From positions 310,001 through 374,000 of the forward strand of contig NZ_JACLAL010000003.1 in NCBI RefSeq assembly GCF_014280875.1: a DNA stretch of 64,000 nt, in the 5' to 3' direction. The first letter of the stretch is position 1. Each line of letters starts with the position of its first letter. The notes beneath the pieces are model-generated. The model had not been told where the DNA came from. It saw only the letters and a program-made list of their open reading frames with translations, and made no database searches. Position numbers and translations under genes: made by a program. This DNA comes from Paenirhizobium daejeonense (GTDB lineage: Bacteria > Pseudomonadota > Alphaproteobacteria > Rhizobiales > Rhizobiaceae). Of this stretch, positions 1 to 10,223 are shown in pieces.

Positions 1-2134
1 TGACATTGTAGCGGCGACGATGGGTCATCACGTTGTCGCCAATCTCCAGCAGCATGTCGAGTGAACCATCCGGTGCCGCGTCGGCGCTCATGTGGCCGAG
101 TAGCCGCGTCATGTGCAGTCCGCGTTCGAGGAAGCGGCCGACAGTCAGAAAGCGCCAGCCGGTGAAGCGGTACATGTTTTCATGCACGAGGCCGGCGAAG
201 CCCGCGAGCTTGCGCAGCAGGATTGTCATCGCATGGGCAGCGTCGTCGCCATGCCTGACGGTATCGTGGAAGCGTCGCGCTGTCTTTGCGAGATCATTCA
301 GCGCCAGCCAGCCGTCCGGCGAGAAGCGGTCGCGGATGTTGCTTGCGGAATAAACGGCGCTGTCGATGTTGCGCATCATGCTTTCCGGCACGCCATGTTT
401 CATGTCGACATCGAGGTCGGACAGGTAGCGCGTCACATAGGCGAGAAGGGGCTGGTCGGGATCCGCCGATTCGGCGAAGCGTCCGTGCCATGCGCGCAGG
501 ATGCGCAATGCACCTTCTGCCCGTTCGATGTAGCGGCCGAGCCAATAGAGGTTGTCGGCCGCCCGGCTCGGCAGGCTGCCCGGCATGTTGCGGGTGAAGC
601 TTTCCTCCGCCGGGAGCAGCGAGGTGCGGTCAACAGGCTTTTCGGAAACGATCCAGACATCGGCGGCACTTCCCCCCGATTGCATGGCGATTGCCGAAAC
701 GTCGTCGCCACTGCCGATCCGGGCGAAGCCGCCTGGCATGATTTGCCAGCCATCCCTGGTGCGGGCTGCGTAAACGCGGAGGCTCATCGGACGAGGTGTG
801 AGCTTGCCATCGACAAAGGCCGGGGTGGTCGAGAGGGTAACGACCTCCTGACCGACCAGTTTGCCGCCCTCGGCCTCCATGCGTTCCAGCATGGATATGT
901 GTTGCTCCTTTGACAGCGAGGCGCCTAGCTGCGAGCGGCCGTTGTCATCAAAGAAGGGAAGCCGTGAATAGGCGGGGCCGATCACCATGCGATCGAGGTT
1001 GCGGGCCACATGCTCTCGCTCGGACTTCTGGCCGCACCACCAGGTGGCGATGGAGGGCAGCGCCAGATCCTCGCCGAGCAGATGGCGACAGATGGTCGGC
1101 ATGAAAGCAAGCAGCGCCCGCGTTTCGAGAATGCCTGAGCCGAGCGCGTTAACGAAGGTCACCGCCCCGTTGCGCAGTGCCTGCACCATGCCCGGCGTAC
1201 CGATATGGGAATTCTGGTTGAGTTCCAGAGGATCGGCATAGGCGGCATCGAGGCGGCGCCAGAGGACGCTGATCGGCTTCAGGCCGGCGACGGTGCGCAC
1301 CATGACCCGGCCGTTGACGACGGCCAGATCCTCGCCTTCCAGCAGCATGATACCGAGATAGCGGGCGATATAGGCATGCTCGAAATAGGTTTCGTTGGCA
1401 GGACCGGGAGAGAGCACGGCGATGCGGTCGTCGGCATGCTGTTTGCGGGATTGTAAGGTGTCGCGGAATGCCCCGAAAAAGGAGGCGAGGCGATGAACAT
1501 GGGTTTCCGCGTAGATGTCGGAGAAGGCGCGAGTGGTCGCAACCCGGTTTTCCAAGGCGAAACCTGCACCGGAGGGGGCCTGTGTACGATCGGAAAGCAC
1601 CCACCAGTTGCCATCAGGCCCGCGACCGATCTCGAAGGAACAGAAATGCAGATAGTGTCCGCCGGCCGGTTTGATGCCGACCAGGGGGCGCAGGAATTCC
1701 GGATTTCCGGCAATCAGTTGCGGTGGAATGAAGCCTTCCTGAACAAGCCGATTGTCGTTGTAGATATCGGAGACGACGGCCTCCAGCAGGTTGGCACGCT
1801 GCACCAGGCCTTCGGCCAGCACCTGCCATTCCTTTTCCGCGATCAGAACAGGTATATGGGAAAAGGGCCAGGCACGCTCGCTCGAACCGTTGGCGCCATA
1901 GGCGCGATAAAACACGCCCGCATCCCGCAGATAGCGGTCTGCACGAGCGAAGCGCTCGTGCAGTTCGTGCTCGGACAGCCGGTCGATGGAGTTCACGAAG
2001 CGCTGCCACACGGGACGAATGGCGCCGTTGTTATCCAGCATCTCGTCGGCTGCGCCCGGCAATGCCCGATAACTCATGCTTCGCGTCTCGCTGATTTCGT
2101 CTTCCAGCTCTTCGGCCACCGTCTGGTTGGTCAT
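1..2134 (-). CDS. Circularly permuted ATP-grasp / alpha-E domain fusion protein (3' end outside window)
   Basis: The frame is open for 711 codons from ATG at 2134 to the window edge, so the C-terminus is missing. The N-terminal part, to about residue 480, reads like the circularly permuted ATP-grasp family (former DUF404/DUF407), with RYLRDAGVFYRAYG near residue 62 and a GxxYLHFCSFEIGRG-type stretch further on. From about residue 515 it reads as an alpha-E helical domain (SRAADNLYWLGRYIERAEG). The family is predicted, not shown, to form amide or peptide bonds with ATP. The start lies 8 bp after the stop of the DUF2126 gene upstream, so the two are almost certainly co-transcribed. In related bacteria this pair is often followed by another transglutaminase-like gene and a proteasome-type peptidase, which would lie beyond position 1. 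Substrate and product are unknown. An internal start at codon 20 (MSYRALPG) is possible. Confidence 0.88.
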   Translation of the reverse strand, partial: MTNQTVAEELEDEISETRSMSYRALPGAADEMLDNNGAIRPVWQRFVNSIDRLSEHELHERFARADRYLRDAGVFYRAYGANGSSERAWPFSHIPVLIAEKEWQVLAEGLVQRANLLEAVVSDIYNDNRLVQEGFIPPQLIAGNPEFLRPLVGIKPAGGHYLHFCSFEIGRGPDGNWWVLSDRTQAPSGAGFALENRVATTRAFSDIYAETHVHRLASFFGAFRDTLQSRKQHADDRIAVLSPGPANETYFEHAYIARYLGIMLLEGEDLAVVNGRVMVRTVAGLKPISVLWRRLDAAYADPLELNQNSHIGTPGMVQALRNGAVTFVNALGSGILETRALLAFMPTICRHLLGEDLALPSIATWWCGQKSEREHVARNLDRMVIGPAYSRLPFFDDNGRSQLGASLSKEQHISMLERMEAEGGKLVGQEVVTLSTTPAFVDGKLTPRPMSLRVYAARTRDGWQIMPGGFARIGSGDDVSAIAMQSGGSAADVWIVSEKPVDRTSLLPAEESFTRNMPGSLPSRAADNLYWLGRYIERAEGALRILRAWHGRFAESADPDQPLLAYVTRYLSDLDVDMKHGVPESMMRNIDSAVYSASNIRDRFSPDGWLALNDLAKTARRFHDTVRHGDDAAHAMTILLRKLAGFAGLVHENMYRFTGWRFLTVGRFLERGLHMTRLLGHMSADAAPDGSLDMLLEIGDNVMTHRRRYNV

Positions 2135-2142
2135 ATCCTCTT

Positions 2143-5100
2143 TCACATGCCCTGGGGTCTTCTCAGATCCAATGTATGCGGAAATTCCGGCGCCACGGTT
2201 TCCGGCCACAAGGGATAATTACCCGCTGTATGGCCCCAAGGCTCGAAACGTGCAAGCCGCCTGGCTTCTGCTTCATTGCCGTTCACAGGGAAGGTGTCGT
2301 AGTTTCTGCCGCCTGGATGGGCCACATGATATACGCATCCACCGATCGAACGGCCGGACCACGTATCGTAAATGTCAAATGTTAGCGGTGTGTTGACCGG
2401 CAGGACAGGGTGTAGGCCCGAGGCGGGTTGCCATGCCTTGTAGCGGACGCCGGCGACCGCCACGCCATTGGTGCGCGTCGGGGTCAAGGGTACGCGGCGG
2501 CCGTTGCAGGCGACCGCGAAGCGGGCGGGATTGGGCGTGTCGAGCTTCACCTGCAGCCGTTCCACCGACGAATCGACGTAACGCACGGTACCGCCGATTG
2601 CGCCCTGTTCCCCCATGACATGCCAGGGCTCCAGCGCCTGACGCAGTTCCAGTCGCGAGTCGCCGTATTCCACTTCGCCATAGAAGGGGAAGCGGAATTC
2701 GAGCTGGGCCTCGAACCATTCCGGCTTGAAGTCGAAGCCGTTGTCGCGCAGGTCGGCAAGCACTTCCAGGAAATCCTGCCAGACGTAATAGGGCAGCATG
2801 AAGCGGTCGTGTAGCGCAGTGCCCCAGCGGACGAAGTTGCCTGTGATCGGGTTCTTCCAGAAGCGGGCGATGAGCGCGCGGATGAGAAGCTGCTGGGCAA
2901 GCGACATGCGTGCATTCGGCGGCATTTCGAAACCACGGAACTCGACGAGGCCGAGGCGACCCGTCGGTCCATCCGGCGAAAACAGCTTGTCGATGCAGAT
3001 TTCCGAGCGGTGCGTGTTGCCGGTGACATCGACCAAGAGGTTGCGGAAAAGCCGGTCGACCAGCCACGGCAACGGCGGCGGTTGGCCGTCGCCTGGCATC
3101 GGAATCTGTGTGAGGGCAATTTCCAGTTCATATAGGCTGTCGTGGCGGGCTTCATCGATGCGCGGAGCCTGACTGGTCGGACCGATGAACATGCCGGAGA
3201 ACAGGTAGGACAGCGAGGGGTGACGCTGCCAGTGCAGGACAAGACTCTTCAGCAGATCCGGGCGACGCAGGAAGGGGCTGTCGTTGGGGGTAGCGCCGCC
3301 AACGACGACGTGATTGCCTCCGCCAGTGCCGGTATGCCGTCCGTCGATCATGAACTTTTCGGCGCCGAGGCGCGACTGCCGCGCTTCCTCGTAGATCGCC
3401 GAGGTTGTGTCGACACAGTCCTGCCAGTTGTAGGCCGGGTGAATGTTGACCTCGATGACGCCGGGGTCCGGCGCGACACGGATGACGTTCAGGCGTTCGT
3501 CGTGTGGCGGAGTGTAGCCTTCGATGTGGACCGGCAGGTTCAGGGCACTCGCCGCGCGCTCTGCGGAGGCGAGAAGATCGAGATATTCCTCCAACGCTGC
3601 TGTTGGCGGCATGAAGATGCAGAGCCGGCCATCGCGGACTTCGACGGAGATCGCGGTGCGAACACGACCGCCGATCTCTTCGTATGATTGCGGCATGTGG
3701 GCCTGCTGGGCGATGTCACGCTGAAAGGAGTGCTCCGGCATGCCTCTGCCCTTGTCCGTCGAGAAATCGGGCAATGGGGGTTTTTCCACGGTTGGATCGA
3801 CCGGGTTGATGTACGGATACCAGGACGGCGAAATGTAGGGCAGGGAATTCAGCGGCAGGCGGAAACCGACCGGGCTGTCGCCGGGAACGAGGTAAAGGCG
3901 ACCACGGCGGGTTCGCCATTTTTCGCTGACCCAGGTGCGGCCGGAAACGCGCGACTGCCAGGCCTGCACCGGCAGGACATACCCAGCCGGGGTGGTAAGA
4001 CCGTTGGAGAAGACCTTGGCGATGCGGCTGCGCTCTTCCGGATCCTTGAGCTTCGAATTGGAAGGATCGACGTTTTCGGGAAGGTTCGCCTCCTTGACGA
4101 TCCATTCCGCCGGGTCCTCGTAGGCGGCCACCACATTTTCGGGCTCTATATCGAGCTCGGTGGCGATTGCCTGCAGGAGACGCGAGGCGTCTTCGTGGGT
4201 GACTTTATGGTCTCGACTTTCGACGGCGATCAGGTCGGGGTTTTTCCAGACCGGCAAGCCATCGCGGCGCCAGTAGAGCGAGAAGGTCCAGCGCGGCAGG
4301 CTTTCGCCGGGGTACCATTTGCCCTGTCCATAATGCAGGAAACCGCCCGGTGCGAAACGCTGCCGCAGGCGGCGGATCAGTTCGTCTGCCTTTTCCCGTT
4401 TGGTCGGACCGACGGCGGCGGTGTTCCACTCGTCGGACTGGAAGTCGTCGATGGAGACGAAGGTCGGTTCGCCGCCCATGGTAAGCCGCACATCCCCGGC
4501 GAGCAGCGAACGGTCGACTTTTTGACCAAGCGCGTTGAGCGCATCCCAGCTTTCGTCGGAGAAGGGTTTTGTGATGCGTGGATGTTCTGAAACGCGCTTC
4601 ACTTGCATGTCGAAGGCGAACTCGGTTTTGGCCTCGCCGAAATAGCCGCCGGAAATAGGGGCGGCGTTCCTGTAATGCGGGGTTGCCGCAAGCGGGATAT
4701 GGCTTTCGCCCGTCAGGAGGCCGGACGTGGGGTCAAGGCCGATCCAGCCTGCGCCGGGAATATAGACCTCCGCCCAGGCATGGAGGTCGGTGAAATCCAC
4801 TTCGGTTCCCGATGGGCCGTCCAGCGCCTTGAGGTCCGGTGCGAGTTGGATCAGGTAACCGGAGACGAAGCGTGCGGCGAGGCCGAGGCGGCGCAGGATC
4901 TGGACGAGCAGCCAGCTCGTGTCGCGACACGAACCCTTGGCGAGCGTCAGCGTCTCGTCGGGTTGCTGTACGCCGGGTTCCATACGGATAACGTAGCCGA
5001 TTTCCTGCTGCAGGCGAGCGTTCAGGCCGACCACCATGTCTACGGTGCCCTGGCCGGGCGTCTTGTCGACGGTTTCCATGTAAGCGTCGAGTGCCGGGCA

Positions 5101-5469
5101 ATCTGACTCGGGCTTCATGTAGATCGCGAGGTCCTCGCGAATGTCCGCCGGGTATTCGAAAGGCCATTTCGCCGCTTCTTCTTCGGTGAAGAAGTCGAAG
5201 GGGTTGTAGACGGTCATATCGGCGACAAGATCGACCTCGATCTTGAACTCGGTCACCGGGTCCGGAAAGACGAAGCGGGCGAGATAGTTGCCGTAGGGAT
5301 CCTGCTGTAGGTTCACGAAATGGTTGGCCGGGGTCACCTTCAGCGAGTGGCTGAGCACCTTGGTGCGGGAGTGAGCTGCGGGCTTCAGGCGGATAATCTG
5401 CGGCCCTAGCCTCACCGGGTTGTCATATTGATAATGGGTGAGGTGATAGATACTGGCCTTGATCGACAT
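2143..5469 (-). CDS. Transglutaminase-like / DUF2126 putative amidoligase, 1108 aa
   Basis: This large two-part protein begins with a bacterial transglutaminase N-terminal beta domain (residues 1 to about 100) and a transglutaminase-like thiol domain. Its triad can be read as Cys181 (KGSCRDTSW), His230 (DLHAWAEVY) and Asp246 (GLDPTSG). From about residue 330 to the end it is DUF2126, annotated as a putative amidoligase, starting near [18 protein letters not shown] chose ATG 5469 ([18 protein letters not shown]) because family members begin at this SIYHxTxYxYDxPV block; an upstream in-frame ATG at 5550 would add 27 unconserved residues. It is the first gene of the pair with the ATP-grasp/alpha-E protein 8 bp downstream. 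The combination suggests a peptide or amide ligase plus a thiol hydrolase or transferase acting on the same product, but no substrate can be named. Confidence 0.9.
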   Translation of the reverse strand: MSIKASIYHLTHYQYDNPVRLGPQIIRLKPAAHSRTKVLSHSLKVTPANHFVNLQQDPYGNYLARFVFPDPVTEFKIEVDLVADMTVYNPFDFFTEEEAAKWPFEYPADIREDLAIYMKPESDCPALDAYMETVDKTPGQGTVDMVVGLNARLQQEIGYVIRMEPGVQQPDETLTLAKGSCRDTSWLLVQILRRLGLAARFVSGYLIQLAPDLKALDGPSGTEVDFTDLHAWAEVYIPGAGWIGLDPTSGLLTGESHIPLAATPHYRNAAPISGGYFGEAKTEFAFDMQVKRVSEHPRITKPFSDESWDALNALGQKVDRSLLAGDVRLTMGGEPTFVSIDDFQSDEWNTAAVGPTKREKADELIRRLRQRFAPGGFLHYGQGKWYPGESLPRWTFSLYWRRDGLPVWKNPDLIAVESRDHKVTHEDASRLLQAIATELDIEPENVVAAYEDPAEWIVKEANLPENVDPSNSKLKDPEERSRIAKVFSNGLTTPAGYVLPVQAWQSRVSGRTWVSEKWRTRRGRLYLVPGDSPVGFRLPLNSLPYISPSWYPYINPVDPTVEKPPLPDFSTDKGRGMPEHSFQRDIAQQAHMPQSYEEIGGRVRTAISVEVRDGRLCIFMPPTAALEEYLDLLASAERAASALNLPVHIEGYTPPHDERLNVIRVAPDPGVIEVNIHPAYNWQDCVDTTSAIYEEARQSRLGAEKFMIDGRHTGTGGGNHVVVGGATPNDSPFLRRPDLLKSLVLHWQRHPSLSYLFSGMFIGPTSQAPRIDEARHDSLYELEIALTQIPMPGDGQPPPLPWLVDRLFRNLLVDVTGNTHRSEICIDKLFSPDGPTGRLGLVEFRGFEMPPNARMSLAQQLLIRALIARFWKNPITGNFVRWGTALHDRFMLPYYVWQDFLEVLADLRDNGFDFKPEWFEAQLEFRFPFYGEVEYGDSRLELRQALEPWHVMGEQGAIGGTVRYVDSSVERLQVKLDTPNPARFAVACNGRRVPLTPTRTNGVAVAGVRYKAWQPASGLHPVLPVNTPLTFDIYDTWSGRSIGGCVYHVAHPGGRNYDTFPVNGNEAEARRLARFEPWGHTAGNYPLWPETVAPEFPHTLDLRRPQGM

Positions 5470-5552
5470 TCGTGCTGCTTGCCCTGTTCCCTTATCGATC
5501 CCGTTTTCCGGGTTAAAGTCAATCTTGTGCAATGCAGCGGCATAAAGCAAGC

Positions 5553-5582
5553 AGGCCCCGGACGCTTATACGCCCGGGGCCT
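5553..5582 (-). terminator. Hairpin downstream of manC, possible terminator
   Basis: A perfect 9-bp GC-rich stem (AGGCCCCGG, 5553-5561, with CCGGGGCCT, 5574-5582) encloses a 12-nt loop about 40 bp after the manC stop. Downstream on the minus strand the sequence is only moderately U-rich (GCTTGCTTTA), so termination may be partial and could let transcription run into the amidoligase genes. Confidence 0.4.
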
Positions 5583-5622
5583 CGTGTTTTTCGCAGATGT
5601 CATGTCATTTTGGTTGTATAGG

Positions 5623-7050
5623 TTAGCTTCGTCCGAATTCGTCGACCAGACGAATGATGTCGTCTTCGCCGAGATAGGAGCCTGTCTGGATCTCGATCAT
5701 CTCGAGCTGGATCTTTCCGGGGTTGGCAAGGCGGTGCACGGAACCCTGCGGAATATAGATCGACTGATTCTCGTGCAGGATCGTCACCTTGTCGTCGATG
5801 GTGACTTCCGCTGTGCCCCGGACGCACACCCAGTGCTCGGCGCGGTGGTGATGCTTCTGCAGCGACAGCTTCTTGCCGGGATGGACGAAGAGGCGCTTCA
5901 CCTGGAAGCGCTCGCCGTTGAGCACAGAGGTATAACCGCCCCAGGGCCGGAACGAGGTAGGGTGGTTTTCCGTCAGATTGGCCGTTTCCTTGCGTGACGC
6001 GAGAAGCTTCACGAGATCGCCGACCTTCTGGCTTTCGTCGAGGCGTCCAACATAAACGGCGTCTTCGCTGGCGATGACGGCGACGCCGTCCATGCCCTGC
6101 ACTGCGAGATGACTGTTGCGCGACATGACAAGCGAGTTGCGGGTGCCGATCACCGTCGCATTGCCGTGTACGACGTTGCCGTCGGCGTCCGGCTGGCCGA
6201 TCTTCCAGACGGCATCCCAGCTTCCGAGATCCGACCAGGTGATCGGGGAGGGGATGACGGCGGCATTGGGGGTCTTTTCCATCACCGCATAGTCGATCGA
6301 GATGCTCGGGCTCTTGACGAAGGCGTCCTTGTCGAGACGGGTGAAGTCCAGATCCTTGGTGGCTTCCTCTGCCGACGACCGGGCGGCTTCCAGCACTTCC
6401 GGCGCGAATTTTTCCAGTTCCGCAAGGATCTGGCTCACGGAAAAGACAAACATGCCGGAGTTCCAGTAAAAGTTACCGGACTCGATCATCTTTTCGGCGG
6501 CCTCGGTCTTTGGCTTTTCTACGAAGCGCTTGACGCCGAACGCACCGTCTCCGAGGTCCTTGCCAAGTTCGATATAGCCGTAACCGGTAGCGGGTTCTGT
6601 CGGGGTGATGCCGAAGGTGACGATCTTGCCAGCATGAGCAGCCTTTGCCGCTGCCTTGACACAGTTGCGATAGGCATCGTCGATGACGATGTCGTGGTCG
6701 GACGGCAGGATCTGAATGATAGCATCTTCGCCATAAAGTTCTGACACGACCACAGCGGCTGCCGCGACGGCGGCGGCGGTGTTGCGGGCCTCGGGTTCCA
6801 GCACGATGCCGGAAAGCTTGGCATCCAGTTCGCGGGCCTGTTCGGCGACGAGGAAGCGGAACTCCTCATTTGTGATAACCAGCGCGGGTTCGTAAAGATC
6901 ACCGTCAGCCACCCGAAGCAACGTGCCCTGAAAGAGGGTCTTGTCTCCAACGAAACGGATAAACTGCTTGGCCGCGGCTGCGCGCGACAGCGGCCACAGA
7001 CGCGTTCCCTTTCCGCCTGCCATGATGACGGGTACGATCTTCGAGGTCAT
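5623..7050 (-). CDS. manC: Mannose-1-phosphate guanylyltransferase / mannose-6-phosphate isomerase (bifunctional), 475 aa
   Basis: The enzyme converts fructose-6-P to mannose-6-P and mannose-1-P plus GTP to GDP-mannose, the donor for mannose- and fucose-containing polysaccharides. The nucleotidyltransferase signature GGKGTRLWPLSR lies at residues 11-22, with the NTP-transferase domain to about residue 285. The type II phosphomannose-isomerase cupin fills the C-terminal third (FRPWGGYTSVLNGERFQVK, then HHHRAEHWVCVRG). Length fits the AlgA/XanB/CpsB family. It starts at ATG 7050 and has no clear operon partner: mgtA ends 416 bp upstream and the amidoligase pair starts 153 bp downstream. The symbol manC is used for the family; rhizobial genomes also use noeJ, cpsB or algA. 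Confidence 0.95.
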   Translation of the reverse strand: MTSKIVPVIMAGGKGTRLWPLSRAAAAKQFIRFVGDKTLFQGTLLRVADGDLYEPALVITNEEFRFLVAEQARELDAKLSGIVLEPEARNTAAAVAAAAVVVSELYGEDAIIQILPSDHDIVIDDAYRNCVKAAAKAAHAGKIVTFGITPTEPATGYGYIELGKDLGDGAFGVKRFVEKPKTEAAEKMIESGNFYWNSGMFVFSVSQILAELEKFAPEVLEAARSSAEEATKDLDFTRLDKDAFVKSPSISIDYAVMEKTPNAAVIPSPITWSDLGSWDAVWKIGQPDADGNVVHGNATVIGTRNSLVMSRNSHLAVQGMDGVAVIASEDAVYVGRLDESQKVGDLVKLLASRKETANLTENHPTSFRPWGGYTSVLNGERFQVKRLFVHPGKKLSLQKHHHRAEHWVCVRGTAEVTIDDKVTILHENQSIYIPQGSVHRLANPGKIQLEMIEIQTGSYLGEDDIIRLVDEFGRS

Positions 7051-7466
7051 TTCTGCTTTGCCTTTCGGTTGGGCGCTTGAGGCGATGCGAAGGGCAGAGA
7101 TCAGAAAGCAGTCTTGCGCGGGGGCGGATGCCCACCAGTATCCGACTGCGACGCTCTACCTTGCATCGATGAGGTTTGTTGCATTTTTTGCCCGGATCTC
7201 CAAGACCACAGGGCGCAGGGCTGGATAGTCCAGGGGGCGAAAACGGCCATATCCGGGCCGATACTGGCAGGAGAAGGCGTCACTGCCGGCAAGGGCTCCT
7301 TGTCGGAATCGATGGTTTCGTAGGTGAAGGTGACGGAAACGACACGCATCGGCGGACATTTACCAGTTTTGCATTTTCAACCGGTAAACAAACGGCCTGC
7401 TACAGGGTTTGTTCCATTCCGCCAAAAGAAATCGGCAATTTTTTGTAGTTTCCCGGTTCCGGGTAT
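7051..7466. other. 416-bp intergenic region between mgtA and manC
   Basis: I see no convincing gene here. A minus-strand frame of 82 codons (7101-7349) starts plausibly (MRVVSVTFTYETIDSD) but then becomes low in recognisable structure, and I do not call it. The region should hold the manC promoter and any mgtA terminator. A CCCGG-tt-CCGGG stem at about 7451-7462 follows the mgtA stop but has no U-run after it on the minus strand. The main structure is the dyad at 7359-7388, listed separately. Confidence 0.5.
7359..7388. promoter_or_regulatory. 10-bp dyad, candidate operator
   Basis: TTTACCAGTT (7359-7368) and AACCGGTAAA (7379-7388) form inverted arms with one mismatch and a 10-bp spacer, a centre-to-centre distance of about two helical turns, as expected for a dimeric regulator. 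It lies 309 bp upstream of manC in an otherwise featureless gap. The regulator is unknown. The spacer is AT-rich (TTGCATTTTC), so a hairpin is less likely than a protein site. Confidence 0.35.
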
Positions 7467-10094
7467 TTATCGGCGGCGTCCGTCGGCTGCGGGCATGGGA
7501 CCCCTGCGACGCCTCTTCCTGTGAAAAAAACGATCATGAGGTTTGCTGAAGAACCAGTGCTTGGCGATTTCCGTGCTCGCCAGATACGCGAAGGTGATGC
7601 CGGCCAGGCCGATGAGAACGCCGACGGGCAGGTGCACGAAGCCGAACCAGTCCGATCCGGGAATGTAGGGAAGCGAGATGGCGAGCAAGGATATAGCGAG
7701 CGTCGACAGCAGGAGCCAACGGCCCGGGCGACTCCTGAAGAAGGGGGCCCTGGTGCGAATGACAAGAACTGTGGAGAGCTGGGTGATGAGCGATTCCACG
7801 AACCAGCCCGTCTGAAAGATCGCCGCGTGTTCGCCGGTCAATGCGAGCAGGAAGCCGAAGGTCAGAAAATCGAAAAGCGTGCTGATCAGGCCGAAGACGA
7901 TCATGAAGCGCTGGACATAGGCGATATTCCAGCGTTGCGGATGCATCACCGCTGCTGGATCAACATTGTCGCCGGCGATCGCCATAGAGGGAATGTCGGC
8001 CAGGAAGTTGTTGAGCAGGATCTGCTTGGCGAGCAACGGCTGGAACGGCAACAGGAAGGATGCAAAGGACATGCTGATCATGTTGCCAAAATTGGAGCTA
8101 ATGGCGCAGGACACGTATTTCATCGTGTTGGCGAAGGTCCTGCGTCCGTTGTCGATGCCTTCCAGCAGTACATCGAGACTCTTGTCGACCAGCACCATGT
8201 CGGCGGCCTGCTGGGCGACATCGGCGGCCCCTTCGACGGAAATGCCGATATCGGCTTCATGCAGCGCGGGCGCATCGTTGATGCCGTCGCCAAGATAGCC
8301 GACCACATGGCCACGCCCGCGAAGTGCCGCGACGATGCGCTGTTTCTGGTTCGGGTCGATCTCGACGAAGAGATCTGTGCGAACGGCGCGCGCCGCCAAC
8401 GCCTCATCCGTCAGTTTCGACAGCTCTTCGCCAGTCAGTATATGCGTGCAGGCTAGCCCTATCGTGCGGGCAAGATGGGCGGCCACGAAACGGTTATCGC
8501 CTGAGATCACCTTCACCTTGACGCCGCGCTCGGCCATCGCCGCGAGCGTTTCGGCGATACCGCTCTTCGGCGGATCGCTGAACAGCAGGAAGCCGGCAAA
8601 GGCGAGGCCGGTTTCGTCGTCATGCCCGTAGCGTTCCCGCGATGGCGCAAAATGACGGATGGCGATGCCCAGCACGCGAAAGCCTTCATCGCTCCAATCG
8701 GCGTAGCGCTTCGCGAGCGCCGTACGCGCTTCGTCGTCCAGTGGCTTCGGTTCATCCCCATGCATAACATGGCTCGAGACCTCGAGAATGTTGGCGACGG
8801 CTCCCTTCGCGATCAGCAGGTCGCCGTCTTTTTCGCGAACGATCACCGAGAGGCGTTTGCGGATGAAATCATAGGGGATCTCGCCGACCTTGGAGAAGGC
8901 GTCCGTCTGAATGGCTGCAGCAGTGGCGGCCTTGTCGATGGCACCGTCCAGCGGGTTCGCCATACCGTTCTGCAGGCGGGCGTTGAGGGCGGCAAGCCGG
9001 AGCAATCCGTCCGGAGCGCCATCCAGCGGTCCCTCGACTCGGTCGAGGCTGACGACACCTTCGGTAAGGGTTCCGGTCTTGTCGGTGCATAGCAGGTTCA
9101 TGCTGCCGAGATTTTCGATCGAAGCCAGCCGTCGCACGATAACGCCGCCGGCGGCCATGCGGCGCGCACCGCTCGACAGCGTGAGGCTGACGATCGCGGG
9201 CAGCAGTTCGGGCGTGATACCGACGGCGATGGCCAGCGAGAAAAGCAGCGAGTCGACCAGCGGGCGTTGAAGCAGGACATTGCCGGCGAAGATCACCACC
9301 ACCATGATCAGTGCGACGCGCGTCATGAGATAACCGAACCGGCGGATGCCCCGGGCGAAATCGGTCTCCGGCGTTTCTTCCTGAAGGTGGGCGGTAATCT
9401 TGCCGAATTCGGTTTCGACCCCGGTCTCGACGACCATTGCCTCACCCATGCCGCTACGTACGGAGGCTCCTGTGAAGAGCATGCTGGCGCGATTGGCCAG
9501 TGCGGTATCGGTGGGAAGCTCGCCCGGATGCTTTTCGACCGGAAAGGTTTCGCCCGTCAGGGCCGACTGGCTGACGAAGAGATCGGTTGCCGAAATCAGG
9601 ATGGCGTCGGCGGGGATGAGATCGCCGGCGGAGACGGCAACGATGTCGCCGGGTACGACCTCGGCTGCGGCTATGGAGACGAATTTTTCGTCCCGGCGCA
9701 CCCGCGCCTTGAAACCGATGCGCTCCTTCAGTTTCTCGACTGCGACGGATGCGGAATATTCCTGATAAAAGCTCAGGATACAGCTTGCGAGAACGATCAG
9801 CGAGATGATGATCGCTTCGCGCCACTCCCCGACCACGATCGAAATCGCTGCGGCGGCCACGAGAATCAGCACCAGCGGGCTTTCGAACTGGGACAGAAAG
9901 ATGCGCAGGGCGCTCCAGCGGTTTTCGTCTTTCAGCGAGTTGGGGCCGAAATGCCGCAGCCGTTCGGCGGCTTCCGCGCTTGTCAGACCCTGCTTTCCGG
10001 AATGAAACTGGCTGAACAGGTCATCGGGCGGCAGGCTCCAGTAAGCATTCCGATGGATGTCGCCGTTTGTTGAATTGCCGGGGGTGAGAGACAT
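7467..10094 (-). CDS. mgtA: Magnesium-translocating P-type ATPase (MgtA/MgtB family), 875 aa
   Basis: This inner-membrane type IIIB P-type ATPase imports Mg2+. The phosphorylation motif CTDKTGTLTEG has its Asp at residue 338, the hinge motif GDGINDAPALHEADIGISV follows, and the actuator loop holds LTGETFPVEK. Membrane helices cluster near residues 60-115, 250-310 and in the last 200 residues, as in E. coli MgtA. The C-terminus ends in an Arg-rich tail (RKRRRRGPMPAADGRRR). It is transcribed divergently from the zinc alcohol dehydrogenase across a 129-bp gap. I looked there for an M-box or mgtA-type leader and saw none. The local context does not explain its regulation; in other bacteria such pumps are induced by low Mg2+. 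Confidence 0.95.
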   Translation of the reverse strand: MSLTPGNSTNGDIHRNAYWSLPPDDLFSQFHSGKQGLTSAEAAERLRHFGPNSLKDENRWSALRIFLSQFESPLVLILVAAAAISIVVGEWREAIIISLIVLASCILSFYQEYSASVAVEKLKERIGFKARVRRDEKFVSIAAAEVVPGDIVAVSAGDLIPADAILISATDLFVSQSALTGETFPVEKHPGELPTDTALANRASMLFTGASVRSGMGEAMVVETGVETEFGKITAHLQEETPETDFARGIRRFGYLMTRVALIMVVVIFAGNVLLQRPLVDSLLFSLAIAVGITPELLPAIVSLTLSSGARRMAAGGVIVRRLASIENLGSMNLLCTDKTGTLTEGVVSLDRVEGPLDGAPDGLLRLAALNARLQNGMANPLDGAIDKAATAAAIQTDAFSKVGEIPYDFIRKRLSVIVREKDGDLLIAKGAVANILEVSSHVMHGDEPKPLDDEARTALAKRYADWSDEGFRVLGIAIRHFAPSRERYGHDDETGLAFAGFLLFSDPPKSGIAETLAAMAERGVKVKVISGDNRFVAAHLARTIGLACTHILTGEELSKLTDEALAARAVRTDLFVEIDPNQKQRIVAALRGRGHVVGYLGDGINDAPALHEADIGISVEGAADVAQQAADMVLVDKSLDVLLEGIDNGRRTFANTMKYVSCAISSNFGNMISMSFASFLLPFQPLLAKQILLNNFLADIPSMAIAGDNVDPAAVMHPQRWNIAYVQRFMIVFGLISTLFDFLTFGFLLALTGEHAAIFQTGWFVESLITQLSTVLVIRTRAPFFRSRPGRWLLLSTLAISLLAISLPYIPGSDWFGFVHLPVGVLIGLAGITFAYLASTEIAKHWFFSKPHDRFFHRKRRRRGPMPAADGRRR

Positions 10095-10223
10095 ATACGG
10101 ATCCGTCCGGGCGGGCTGGCTAAGAATGATGCAGGCGATTCCGGTCTTGAGATTGCCTTGCGTTGGCGAACATAGTCCATCCCTGCAACATCGTCATTGC
10201 GGACGACGAAGGAGATCGCAAAA

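Noticed and set aside
7101..7349. Possible 82-aa minus-strand gene upstream of manC
   Set aside because: It starts like a protein but becomes rich in Pro, Ser and Gln with no motif; no clear ribosome site.
10095..10223. Possible magnesium riboswitch (M-box) or mgtA-type leader
   Set aside because: The 129-bp region lacks the conserved M-box elements and is short for a structured leader.
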